NCBI GenBank assembly: GCA_905233555.1
Contig: CAJODF010000023.1
Span: forward strand, 1-43,170
Length of the DNA stretch: 43,170 nt
Direction: 5' to 3'
DNA from: an uncultured Prevotella sp.
Lineage (GTDB): Bacteria; Bacteroidota; Bacteroidia; Bacteroidales; Bacteroidaceae
Shown here in pieces: positions 8,666 through 16,181 of the stretch. Position 1 is the stretch's first letter. Every line of letters begins with the position of its first letter. The notes beneath the pieces were generated by a model. The model had not been told where the DNA came from. It did not search any database and was given only the letters and a program-made list of their open reading frames with translations. Position numbers and translations under genes: made by a program.

Positions 8666-9034
8666 TTAAAAAGCCTCCTTGATAATCCAGGCAGAAGGAG
8701 GCCCCCGAGTCACTATGATGCCACAGCAGGCGGCGTGATAGCCACACAAAGGCTGGGCATGATACTTCCTACAAACATGAATAAATACCGTGACAGCAAT
8801 AACAGCGGCTGCCAGCATCTTCAACAACTGGAACTGGCACAGCACACAATCGTGTGCCCACGATGCCGTCGCCGTCAGGTGTCCATGACAACTATGATGA
8901 ACACAATCGGCGCACTCCGTCTCTGCCATCGATGAACTGTCCCCGTGCACGTGAAGTGACGATAGAACCAGCATTGGCACAAACACGGCCAATAGCAACC
9001 ACGAAACAATATGTCGCTTAGTATCCAGTTTCAC
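8666..9034 (-). CDS. Small Cys/His-rich membrane protein paired with TonB receptor
   Basis: The start chosen is GTG at 9034, because a perfect TACCTTTG box (minus strand) ends five bases upstream; a longer reading frame to 9370 would run through that promoter. The 122-residue product has a hydrophobic N-terminus (WLLLAVFVPMLVLSS), then HVHGD, and CADCVHHSCHGH and HDCVLCQF with CxxC pairs, followed by a second hydrophobic segment. Similar unnamed proteins precede TonB receptors in Bacteroidales, and the pattern recalls DUF2946-like proteins (moderate recollection). Metal binding in the periplasm is a reasonable inference because of the Cys/His content and the neighbouring His-loop receptor. 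No enzyme motif is seen. Confidence 0.7.
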   Translation of the reverse strand: MKLDTKRHIVSWLLLAVFVPMLVLSSLHVHGDSSSMAETECADCVHHSCHGHLTATASWAHDCVLCQFQLLKMLAAAVIAVTVFIHVCRKYHAQPLCGYHAACCGIIVTRGPPSAWIIKEAF

Positions 9035-9039
9035 GGCTG

Positions 9040-9047
9040 CAAAGGTA
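9040..9047 (-). promoter_or_regulatory. -7 box of the Cys/His protein-TonB receptor operon
   Basis: Read on the minus strand this is TACCTTTG. It ends five bases before the GTG start at 9034, implying a leaderless transcript. No matching -33 element is obvious. Confidence 0.7.
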
Positions 9048-9111
9048 CAACTAAAATCACAAAACTTATTAAAACTTACGGAATAATTAAGATTATTCGA
9101 GGATTTTTCGC

Positions 9112-9119
9112 TATATTTG
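9112..9119 (+). promoter_or_regulatory. -7 box of the serine hydrolase gene
   Basis: TATATTTG lies 39 bases before the ATG at 9159 in the divergent intergenic region. No convincing TTG is seen at the -33 position, so strength is uncertain. Confidence 0.55.
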
Positions 9120-9158
9120 CCCCAAGAATTAAGATTCATTATCATAAACAGCAGAACA

Positions 9159-10220
9159 ATGAAAATTAAACAGACTATTTGGGCCGCTATGGTGCTGATG
9201 GCACTAACGGCATGTAAGAACAGTGTGAAGGAAACGGCAGAGATTATCGATCTGCCTCGTGCGGAAACCCCTGACAGCGTGGCTACGGCTATGGACACCT
9301 TCTTCCAAGAGGCGGCTGCCGACTCGATGGACATCCACAGCGTGATGATTGTGAAGGACGGTAGTGTCATCTACAGTCGCTGGCAAAGTCAAGGCGTGGA
9401 TACTGTGCCGCATGTACTCCATTCCGTGAGTAAGACATTTACCGCTACCGCCGTAGGACTCGCCATTGCCGACGGCAAGATGGCGCTGACGGACAAAGTG
9501 ATCGACTATTTCCCCGACAAACTCCCTGCCGAGGTGAGCGATAACCTGAAAGCGATGACCGTGCGCGACCTGCTGACGATGTCGTGCGGCCACGATGTCG
9601 AACCCTCATTCCGCAACGCCGATCAGGACTGGGTAACCGCATTCCTCGCCCACCCCGTCGTGCACGAGCCGGGCAAGTTCTACCTCTATAATAGTCTGGG
9701 CACTTACATGCTCTCTGCCATCGTGCAGCAGGTGACGGGCGAGAAGGTGGTCGATTATCTCGACACCCGCCTCTTCCAGCCTCTCCACATCGACAAGCCC
9801 AAGTGGGAAGAGAGTCCGCAGGGCATCAATTGCGGCGGCTGGGGACTCTGGCTCAAGACCGAAGATCTGGCGAAAATGGGTCAGTTGCTCCTTCAGAAGG
9901 GCGAATGGAACGGCAAGCAGATTATCCCTGCCGAGTGGGTCGAAGAGATGTCTAAGAAACAGGTGGAGAGCATCAATCCCGGCACCCGACTGGAAGACGC
10001 TGCAGCGAAGGGACTGACTACGGAGACCAGCGACTGGATGCAGGGCTACGGCTATCAGATGTGGCGCTGTCGTCCCGGTTGCTTCCGTGCCGACGGTGCA
10101 CGTGGTCAGTACATCATCGTTGTTCCTGATAAGAATGCCGTCATTACCATCACGTCCGACAATGCCGACCTGCAAGGTGAACTTAATCTTGTTTGGAACC
10201 GTATTCTGCCTATTTTATAA
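9159..10220 (+). CDS. Lipoprotein serine hydrolase of the beta-lactamase/class C family
   Basis: Starting at ATG 9159, the 353-residue protein begins with a lipoprotein signal (LMALTAC, Cys at about residue 19), so it is probably lipid-anchored in the periplasm. The catalytic SxxK tetrad is S89-V-S-K92 in HSVSKTFTA. The second motif reads YNS within YLYNSLGTYMLSAI, a form common in Bacteroidota homologues, and GYGYQMW lies near the end. Such proteins (Pfam beta-lactamase, PF00144) include D-aminopeptidases, esterases and penicillin-binding-like enzymes; a true resistance enzyme is unlikely, and the substrate is unknown. It is a single-gene unit with its own -7 box, followed by the trp promoter. 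Confidence 0.88.
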   Translation: MKIKQTIWAAMVLMALTACKNSVKETAEIIDLPRAETPDSVATAMDTFFQEAAADSMDIHSVMIVKDGSVIYSRWQSQGVDTVPHVLHSVSKTFTATAVGLAIADGKMALTDKVIDYFPDKLPAEVSDNLKAMTVRDLLTMSCGHDVEPSFRNADQDWVTAFLAHPVVHEPGKFYLYNSLGTYMLSAIVQQVTGEKVVDYLDTRLFQPLHIDKPKWEESPQGINCGGWGLWLKTEDLAKMGQLLLQKGEWNGKQIIPAEWVEEMSKKQVESINPGTRLEDAAAKGLTTETSDWMQGYGYQMWRCRPGCFRADGARGQYIIVVPDKNAVITITSDNADLQGELNLVWNRILPIL

Positions 10221-10276
10221 ATATTTATGCAAAAAGCGACAAATTTATGCCAAATAGAAAAAAAAATGCCGAAATA

Positions 10277-10308
10277 TTTGGCAGTTTGGAAGAAAATACC
10301 TACTTTTG
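10277..10308 (+). promoter_or_regulatory. trp operon promoter
   Basis: TTTG at 10277-10280 is followed after 20 bases by TACTTTTG at 10301-10308, matching the Bacteroidota -33/-7 consensus and spacing. Transcription should start near 10314, about 27 bases before the leader peptide ATG and about 210 bases before trpB. Confidence 0.85.
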
Positions 10309-10340
10309 CCGCCGAAAAGTTATAAAAGACGTAATTAAAC

Positions 10341-10397
10341 ATGATTAGAACAGCAAACTATTGGTGGTGGCGCAACTCAAGATTCGGAAAATCGTGA
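10341..10397 (+). CDS. trpL: trp operon leader peptide (18 aa, three consecutive Trp)
   Basis: A short reading frame, MIRTANYWWWRNSRFGKS then TGA, begins just after the trp promoter. Three adjacent TGG codons occupy 10362-10370; Trp is otherwise a rare residue, so a run of three in 18 codons directly before the trp operon is strong evidence for a regulatory leader peptide. Its stop codon (10395-10397) lies within the strand that can pair with the downstream terminator, as expected for ribosome-mediated attenuation. The upstream context is A/T-rich without a Shine-Dalgarno sequence, normal for this phylum. The symbol is used by analogy with the proteobacterial leader; homology is not implied. 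Confidence 0.88.
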   Translation: MIRTANYWWWRNSRFGKS

Positions 10398-10460
10398 GAA
10401 GATAGCCGCGTACCTATACGTTTGTAATAGAAATATTGAGAGGCCTGTCGTAATCACGAT
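10391..10460 (+). promoter_or_regulatory. Candidate trp antiterminator hairpin
   Basis: Two nested stems can form: an outer stem ATCGTGA (10391-10397) with TCACGAT (10454-10460), and an inner stem GATAGCC (10401-10407) with GGCCTGTC (10442-10449, one bulged base, one G-U pair). They are separated by a small internal loop (10398-10400 and 10450-10453). This structure uses bases 10442-10449 and 10454-10460, which belong to the two arms and loop edge of the terminator hairpin, so the two folds exclude each other. A ribosome stopped on the Trp codons would leave 10391-10407 free, while a ribosome at the leader stop codon would cover it. Confidence 0.65.
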
Positions 10461-10471
10461 GGGCCTCTTAA
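10436..10471 (+). terminator. trp attenuator terminator hairpin
   Basis: A continuous stem of 14 to 16 pairs (core 10438-10451 with 10456-10469, including three G-U pairs) closes the tetraloop AATC. It lies between the leader peptide and trpB. The following sequence is AAATTT rather than a long T tract, so its efficiency as an intrinsic terminator is uncertain. Confidence 0.75.
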
Positions 10472-10525
10472 ATTTACAATATGACAATTTACAATTTGAG
10501 TTTATACACAAAAACATTAATATAT

Positions 10526-11731
10526 ATGAGTGATTATCAAGTTGACAAAAACGGTTTCTACGGAGAGTTCGGCGGTGCATACGTGCCGGAGATTCTCTAC
10601 AAGTGCGTGCATGACCTGCAGGAGGCATACCTGCCGATTATCGAGAGTGCGGAGTTCAAGGCAGAGTATCATGCGCTATTGAAGGACTATGTGGGCAGAC
10701 CCTCACCGCTGTATTTCGCGAAGCGTATGAGCGAGCAGTACGGCTGTCAGTTGTATCTGAAGCGCGAGGACCTGAACCACACGGGTGCCCACAAGATCAA
10801 CAACACCATCGGACAGATCCTGTTGGCGAAAAAGATGGGCAAGACGCGTATCATCGCTGAGACGGGAGCAGGCCAGCACGGTGTGGCCACGGCAACGGTC
10901 TGTGCGCTGATGAACATGAAGTGTGAAGTATTCATGGGAGCCACCGATGTGGAGCGCCAGCACACAAATGTAGAGCGCATGAAGATGCTGGGCGCTGAGG
11001 TGCATCCCGTAAGAACGGGCAACATGACACTTTCAGACGCCTGTAGCGAGGCGATAAGAGACTGGTGCTGTCATCCGTCGGACACGTTCTATATCGTCGG
11101 CTCGACGATGGGTCCGCACCCCTACCCCGATCTCGTAGCTCGCATGCAAAGCGTCATCTCTGAGGAGATCAAATGGCAACTGGAGGAAAAGATCGGGCGC
11201 GACTACCCCGACTACTTGATAGCTTGCATCGGCGGCGGAAGCAATGCCGCAGGCACCATCTATCACTATATGGACGACGAACGGGTGAAGATCGTACTCG
11301 CCGAAGCAGGCGGACACGGCTGGGATACCGACTACACGGCTGCCACCATTCACCGCGGCACGACGGGTATCCTGCACGGCGCGAAGATGCTCGTGATGCA
11401 GAATGAGGACGGACAGATTCAGGAGGCATTCACCATCTCGGCGGGTCTCGACTATCCGGGCGTGGGTCCGATGCATTGCAACATGGCGAAGAAAGGTCGC
11501 ACGCAGGTGCTGAGCATCAACGACGACGAGGCCATCTACGGCGGCTACGAACTGACACGCATGGAGGGTATCATCCCTGCCATCGAATCAGCCCATGCCA
11601 TCGCCGCGCTGAAGAAATTGACCTTCAACCCCTCAGACGTGGTGGTGCTCACCGTCAGCGGCCGGGGCGACAAGGATGTGGAGACTTATCTGAAGAACAA
11701 ACAAATGGCTAAGGAATATGGAAACTTTTAA
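10526..11731 (+). CDS. trpB: Tryptophan synthase beta subunit
   Basis: The chosen start ATG 10526 gives MSDYQVDKNGFYGEFGGAYVPE, the usual N-terminus; an upstream in-frame ATG lies in the leader region. The 401-residue PLP enzyme joins indole and serine to form tryptophan and works as an alpha2-beta2 complex with TrpA. The PLP lysine is K90 in HTGAHKINN, the phosphate-binding loop is GGGSNAAG, and SGRGDKD lies near the C-terminus. It is the first structural gene of the operon, placed far from trpA, which is last. Its end overlaps the start of trpE by 14 bases, suggesting translational coupling. Expression is probably controlled by the attenuator upstream. Confidence 0.97.
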   Translation: MSDYQVDKNGFYGEFGGAYVPEILYKCVHDLQEAYLPIIESAEFKAEYHALLKDYVGRPSPLYFAKRMSEQYGCQLYLKREDLNHTGAHKINNTIGQILLAKKMGKTRIIAETGAGQHGVATATVCALMNMKCEVFMGATDVERQHTNVERMKMLGAEVHPVRTGNMTLSDACSEAIRDWCCHPSDTFYIVGSTMGPHPYPDLVARMQSVISEEIKWQLEEKIGRDYPDYLIACIGGGSNAAGTIYHYMDDERVKIVLAEAGGHGWDTDYTAATIHRGTTGILHGAKMLVMQNEDGQIQEAFTISAGLDYPGVGPMHCNMAKKGRTQVLSINDDEAIYGGYELTRMEGIIPAIESAHAIAALKKLTFNPSDVVVLTVSGRGDKDVETYLKNKQMAKEYGNF

Positions 11732-13109
11732 ATATACAACAAGCAGTAAGACCATCCTGGCGGACCTTTATACGCCGGTCGGCGTGTATATGCGACTGCG
11801 CGACCTCTATCCGCAGAGTGCCCTGATGGAGAGTTCAGACTATCACGACGCGAACAACTCACGCTCGTTTATCGGCATCAATCCCATCGCCAGCGTGGCT
11901 ATCGGACACGGCATCGCCACCGTCACCTATCCTGACGGCTCGACCTTCCAGCATGAGGTGAACAAGGACTACCGCTCGGACAAAGCCATCCACGAACTGA
12001 TCGACCGTATCGAGGTCTCGGGCGAGGACGCCAATATCTGCGGACTTTTCGGCTACACCTCGTTCAACGCCGTGCGCTATTTCGAGGACATCGCCGTAAA
12101 GGACGAGACACAGGCGAAGAACGATGCACCCGACGTGCTCTATATATTATATAAGGTGGTGATTGAATTCGATCATCACAACAATATGCTGAAGGTGGTG
12201 ACGCTGGGCGATGCTGCCGACATCGACGCTGTGCTGAAGGCGATGAACAAGGCGAATGTACAGGCCTATGACTTCCATCCCGTTGGTGATGTGCGCTCAA
12301 CGCTGACTGATGATGAACACAGAGAGAATATCCGCAGAGGAATAGCCCACTGCCTGCGCGGCGACGTGTTCCAGATTGTACTCTCGCGCCGCTTCATTCA
12401 GCGCTACGAGGGCGACGACTTCAAACTCTACCGTGCCCTGCGGAGCATCAATCCCTCACCCTACCTCTTCTACTTCGACTTCGGCGGCTTCCGCATCTTC
12501 GGTTCTTCACCTGAGACCCATTGCCGCATCGAGGGCAGGAAGGCCTATATCGACCCGATCGCCGGCACAACGAAGCGAACGGGTGATGCCGAGGCCGACC
12601 GCAAGGGCGCGGAGTTTCTGCGCAACGACCCGAAGGAGAATGCCGAACACGTGATGCTCGTCGATCTGGCCCGCAACGACCTGAGCCGCAACTGCCATGG
12701 GGTAAAGGTAGATTACTACAAGGACATCCAGTACTACTCGCACGTCATCCATCTCGTCTCTCGCGTCAGCGGTGAACTTGACGAAGGCGCCGACCCCATC
12801 AAGGCATTTATCGACACCTTCCCCGCCGGTACCTTGAGCGGTGCACCAAAGGTGCGCGCCATGCAACTCATCTCCGAGTATGAACCTCACAACCGCGGTG
12901 CCTACGGCGGTTGCATCGGTATCATTGGTCTCGACGGCTCGCTGAATCAGGCCATCACCATCCGCACGTTCGTAAGCCGTAACGGCGAACTCTGGTTCCA
13001 GGCCGGCGGCGGCATCGTGGCCAAGAGCAATGTAGAGTATGAATTACAGGAAGTGAACAACAAACTCGGTGCCCTCCGCAAGGCCATCGATAAAGCAGAA
13101 AAGTTATGA
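11718..13109 (+). CDS. trpE: Anthranilate synthase component I
   Basis: This 463-residue enzyme converts chorismate to anthranilate using ammonia supplied by TrpG. The chorismate-binding domain contains PIAGTTKRTGD, the ENAEHVMLVDLARND segment and the C-terminal signature TLSGAPKVRAMQLI at about residue 372. The N-terminal LMESSD is in the position of the LLES tryptophan feedback site of known enzymes, so inhibition by tryptophan is expected. The related enzymes PabB and MenF/isochorismate synthase are less likely given the operon. It overlaps trpB by 14 bases and trpG by four (ATGA). Confidence 0.96.
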   Translation: METFKYTTSSKTILADLYTPVGVYMRLRDLYPQSALMESSDYHDANNSRSFIGINPIASVAIGHGIATVTYPDGSTFQHEVNKDYRSDKAIHELIDRIEVSGEDANICGLFGYTSFNAVRYFEDIAVKDETQAKNDAPDVLYILYKVVIEFDHHNNMLKVVTLGDAADIDAVLKAMNKANVQAYDFHPVGDVRSTLTDDEHRENIRRGIAHCLRGDVFQIVLSRRFIQRYEGDDFKLYRALRSINPSPYLFYFDFGGFRIFGSSPETHCRIEGRKAYIDPIAGTTKRTGDAEADRKGAEFLRNDPKENAEHVMLVDLARNDLSRNCHGVKVDYYKDIQYYSHVIHLVSRVSGELDEGADPIKAFIDTFPAGTLSGAPKVRAMQLISEYEPHNRGAYGGCIGIIGLDGSLNQAITIRTFVSRNGELWFQAGGGIVAKSNVEYELQEVNNKLGALRKAIDKAEKL

Positions 13110-13669
13110 AGATAGTCATCATCGATAATTACGACTCGTTTACCTACAACCTGAGTCATTTAGTGAAGGAACTCGGTGCCGAGGTCACCGTCGTGCGCAA
13201 CGACCAGTTCGAACTCTCCGACCTCGAGCCCTACAGTAAGATTATCCTCTCGCCCGGCCCCGGCATCCCCTCTGAGGCAGGCCTGCTGCTCGATGTGATA
13301 AAGACCTACGCCGGTCGCAAACCCATCCTCGGTGTCTGCCTCGGCCATCAGGCCATCGGTGAGGCGTTCGGCGGCAAACTCGAAAACCTCGCTGACGTCT
13401 TCCACGGTGTAGCCACCCCCTGTCACATCATCGCCGACGACCCCATCTTCTCGGGGCTGGAGCGCGACATCACCATCGGACGCTACCACTCGTGGGTGGT
13501 CTCTAACGAAGGTCTGCCCGACTGCCTGGAAGTAACAGCAGTCTCTGACGAGGGCCAGATTATGGCCGTGCGCCACCGCGAACTGAACGTCCGCGGCATC
13601 CAGTTCCACCCCGAGAGTGTACTCACCCCCGACGGCCGCAAAATGCTCCAGAACTGGCTCTTCCTTTAA
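13106..13669 (+). CDS. trpG: Anthranilate synthase component II (glutamine amidotransferase)
   Basis: This 187-residue class I amidotransferase hydrolyses glutamine and passes ammonia to TrpE. The nucleophile is Cys78 in GVCLGHQAIG, and the His-Glu pair is in FHPES near residue 168-170; the oxyanion segment LSPGPGIP is also present. It is a stand-alone domain, not fused to trpD or trpE. The ATG overlaps the trpE stop codon by four bases, fitting equal production of the two subunits. Like other TrpG proteins it could also serve PabB (inference). Confidence 0.96.
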   Translation: MKIVIIDNYDSFTYNLSHLVKELGAEVTVVRNDQFELSDLEPYSKIILSPGPGIPSEAGLLLDVIKTYAGRKPILGVCLGHQAIGEAFGGKLENLADVFHGVATPCHIIADDPIFSGLERDITIGRYHSWVVSNEGLPDCLEVTAVSDEGQIMAVRHRELNVRGIQFHPESVLTPDGRKMLQNWLFL

Positions 13670-13671
13670 AT

Positions 13672-13694
13672 AGTAAATTGTAAAATTGTAAATT
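13672..13694. repeat. AT-rich AATTGTAAA spacer repeat between trpG and trpD
   Basis: The junction contains two near-copies of (a)aattgtaaat. Related copies occur in the trpF-trpA junction (16160-16179) and, in inverse orientation, between the attenuator and trpB (10470-10497). They contrast with the GC-rich genes around them. Confidence 0.6.
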
Positions 13695-13697
13695 CAT

Positions 13698-14708
13698 ATG
13701 GCACAGACAATGAAAGACATCCTGTACAGGATGCTGAACCACGAGGAACTGTCTCGTGAAGAAATGAAGAATATCCTGATTGGAATCACACAGAGTGAAT
13801 ATCCCAACGAACAGATTACAGCCCTGCTGACAGCATTGCAGATGCGCGGTGTCACCGTCGAGGAACTGCTCGGCTTCCGCGACGGCATCCTCGAAACCGG
13901 CGTGCCCGCCATCCTCAACTGCGACCGCTACATCGACGTTGTCGGCACCGGCGGCGACCGCAAGAACACCTTTAATATCTCCACGACCGCCTGCTTCGTC
14001 ATAGCCGGCGCCGGCTACAAGGTGGCCAAGCACGGCAACTACGCCGCCACCAGCGTCAGCGGCGCCTCGAACGTCATTCAGCACCACGGCATCAAGTTCA
14101 CCGACGATATAGACAAACTGAACCGCTCACTCAACGAAGCCGGCATCGTCTATCTCCATGCCCAACTCTTCGCCAAGGCCATGAAATTCGTCGGTCCCAT
14201 CCGCAAGGCCCTGCCCTTCCCCACCATCTTCAACCTCCTCGGCCCCATCGTCAACCCCTCGCAGCCGAAGTGTCAACTCCTCGGTGTGGCCAACCTCGAC
14301 CAGATGCGCCTCTACCATCAGGTGTATCAGAAACTCGGCATCGACTACGGTATCGTCAATAGCATCGACGGTTACGACGAAATCTCGCTGACGGGCGACT
14401 TCAAGGTAACCACCAAGGACTACGAACGCATCTTCTCGCCCCGCGACCTCGGCTTCGACATCGCCAAGCCCGAAGAACTCGTCGGCGGCGCAACGGAAGA
14501 AGAAGCCGCACAAATCTTCGACTCCGTGCTGGAGAACCGTGCCCTGCCCGCCCAGAAGAACATTGTGCTGGCCAACGCTGCCTTCGGTATCCAAGTGCTG
14601 GAGAAGGGACAGAAGAGCATCGAGGAGTGCATCGCCATCGCCCGCGAGAGCATCGACAGCGGCGCCGCCCTCCGCACCTTCAAGAAGTTCGTCGAACTCA
14701 ATTCGTAA
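13698..14708 (+). CDS. trpD: Anthranilate phosphoribosyltransferase
   Basis: This 336-residue enzyme transfers phosphoribose from PRPP to anthranilate, the second step of the pathway. The PRPP-binding motif VVGTGGDRKNTFNIST begins near residue 80, followed by KHGNYAATSVSGASNVI and the FARALHPAMKFVGPIR-like region (here AKAMKFVGPIRKALPF), then NLLGPIVNPS. Length and motif order are normal. The start at ATG 13698 (MAQTMKD) is supported by the AT-rich spacer upstream. It lies 28 bp after trpG, separated by AATTGTAAA repeats, and 23 bp before trpC. Confidence 0.96.
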   Translation: MAQTMKDILYRMLNHEELSREEMKNILIGITQSEYPNEQITALLTALQMRGVTVEELLGFRDGILETGVPAILNCDRYIDVVGTGGDRKNTFNISTTACFVIAGAGYKVAKHGNYAATSVSGASNVIQHHGIKFTDDIDKLNRSLNEAGIVYLHAQLFAKAMKFVGPIRKALPFPTIFNLLGPIVNPSQPKCQLLGVANLDQMRLYHQVYQKLGIDYGIVNSIDGYDEISLTGDFKVTTKDYERIFSPRDLGFDIAKPEELVGGATEEEAAQIFDSVLENRALPAQKNIVLANAAFGIQVLEKGQKSIEECIAIARESIDSGAALRTFKKFVELNS

Positions 14709-14731
14709 TACCCATCAAACCCATTCATCCC

Positions 14732-15517
14732 ATGGACATCCTTCAAGAAATCGTCGCCCACAAGCGCATCGAGGTGGAGCGTTTCAAGGCACAACTCAGC
14801 GAACGCGACATTCACCGGCAGGTGGAGGCGATACTCGACTTCAGCACACCGTCGATGGCACAGGCCCTCTCGGCCTCCGACTCCGGCATCATCGCCGAGT
14901 TCAAGCGCCGCTCGCCCTCAAAGGGCTGGATCAAGGAGGAGGGAAAGGCCGAGGAAATCCCCCTTGCCTACCAGCAGAACGGCGCTACCGCACTCTCCAT
15001 CCTCACCGACGAAAAATACTTCGGCGGCTACGACGACTTCATACGCATCGCCCGACGCAGCGGAGTGAAGATTCCCATCCTCTACAAAAACTTCATCATC
15101 GACGAGTACCAACTCTTCCAGGCCCGCCTCTGCGGCGCATCGGCCGTGCTGCTCATCGCCGCCGACCTCTCGTTGGCGGAATGCAAGTCGCTGCTGCAGA
15201 CCGCCCACGCCCTCGGCCTCGAAGTACTCCTCGAGATGCACTCCGAACCGGAACTGGAGTACGCCGAACTCGGCCCCGACCTCTGCGGCATCAACAACCG
15301 CAACCTCGGCTCCTTCGTCACGGATGTAGAGAACAGTTTCCGCCTCGCCGAACTCCTGCCCAAGGACGCTGTCAAGGTCAGCGAGAGCGGCATCTCGAAC
15401 CCCGATACCGTCCGCGCCCTCCGCGCCGCCGGCTTCCGCGGCTTCCTCATCGGCGAGAACTTCATGAAGACCCCCGCCCCCGGTCAGGCATTAAGCGATT
15501 TCATCTCACAATTATGA
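14732..15517 (+). CDS. trpC: Indole-3-glycerol-phosphate synthase
   Basis: Starting at ATG 14732 (MDILQEIVAHKRIEVE) the 261-residue TIM-barrel enzyme closes the indole ring, releasing carbon dioxide and water. Motifs include EFKRRSPSKG (E56 to about residue 65), LTDEKYFGG, LYKNFIIDEYQ, the INNRNL segment and SESGI. A longer in-frame extension upstream runs through trpD and is rejected. In many enteric bacteria this domain is fused to TrpF; here the two are separate, and the trpC stop codon TGA (15515-15517) overlaps the trpF ATG. Confidence 0.96.
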   Translation: MDILQEIVAHKRIEVERFKAQLSERDIHRQVEAILDFSTPSMAQALSASDSGIIAEFKRRSPSKGWIKEEGKAEEIPLAYQQNGATALSILTDEKYFGGYDDFIRIARRSGVKIPILYKNFIIDEYQLFQARLCGASAVLLIAADLSLAECKSLLQTAHALGLEVLLEMHSEPELEYAELGPDLCGINNRNLGSFVTDVENSFRLAELLPKDAVKVSESGISNPDTVRALRAAGFRGFLIGENFMKTPAPGQALSDFISQL

Positions 15518-16158
15518 ATTATGAATTAATCAAGGTTTGCGGCATGCGCGAGGCAGAAAACATCCGCGCCGTGGAGGCATTAGGCATCCGCCTGATGGGC
15601 TTCATCTTCTGGCCGAAGTCGAGCCGCTACGTCGCCGGGCGCCCCGCCTACCTACCCACGCGATGCAAGCGCGTCGGCGTCTTCGTCGATGAAGCCATCG
15701 AGACGGTCGAGGGCATCGCCGACGACTACACCCTCGACTACATCCAACTCCACGGCCACGAGTCGCCCGAGTACATCCGCGCCCTTCGCGCCGCCTGTTC
15801 CGTGTGCGGCTGTGCCACAGCCGTCCCCCGCCTCATCAAGGCCTTCAACATCGCCACCGCCGTCGATCTGGAACAGACCGCCAGCTACGCCGGCCTCGTC
15901 GATTACTTCCTCTTCGACACGAAAGGCCCCTCCGTCGGTGGCAACGGCCAGCAGTTCGACTGGAGCGTCCTCTCGGCCTACAACGGCGACACGCCCTTCC
16001 TGCTCAGCGGCGGCATCGGCCCCGACGACGCCCAGCGCCTCAGCGCCTTCCACCACGGGAAGTGCATCGGCATCGACCTCAACTCCCGCTTCGAACTCGC
16101 CCCCGGCATGAAGGACGTCGCCGCCCTCCATAAATTCTTAAATGAATTAAATCGATAA
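15514..16158 (+). CDS. trpF: Phosphoribosylanthranilate isomerase
   Basis: This 214-residue TIM-barrel enzyme performs the Amadori rearrangement of phosphoribosylanthranilate. The catalytic Cys is C9 in KVCGMR; other family motifs are GFIFWPKSSRY, IQLHGHES, the catalytic Asp in FDTKGPSVGG (about D135) and LSGGIGPDD. The start codon lies in an ATTATGAATTATGAATT repeat that overlaps the trpC stop, so the first few residues (MNYEL) are effectively encoded by the repeat. An in-frame extension far upstream is an overlap with trpC and trpD and is not real. Confidence 0.95.
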   Translation: MNYELIKVCGMREAENIRAVEALGIRLMGFIFWPKSSRYVAGRPAYLPTRCKRVGVFVDEAIETVEGIADDYTLDYIQLHGHESPEYIRALRAACSVCGCATAVPRLIKAFNIATAVDLEQTASYAGLVDYFLFDTKGPSVGGNGQQFDWSVLSAYNGDTPFLLSGGIGPDDAQRLSAFHHGKCIGIDLNSRFELAPGMKDVAALHKFLNELNR

Positions 16159-16159
16159 A

Positions 16160-16179
16160 TAAATTGTAAATTGTAAATG
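16160..16179. repeat. AATTGTAAA spacer repeat between trpF and trpA
   Basis: The junction contains aaattgtaaattgtaaat, a tandem of the same unit seen at the trpG-trpD junction. Confidence 0.6.
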
Positions 16180-16181
16180 AT

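Noticed and set aside
14539..15513. Long in-frame extension upstream of trpF, through trpD and trpC
   Set aside because: It is Arg/Pro-rich out-of-frame translation of GC-rich trpD/trpC; trpF homology starts only at 15514.
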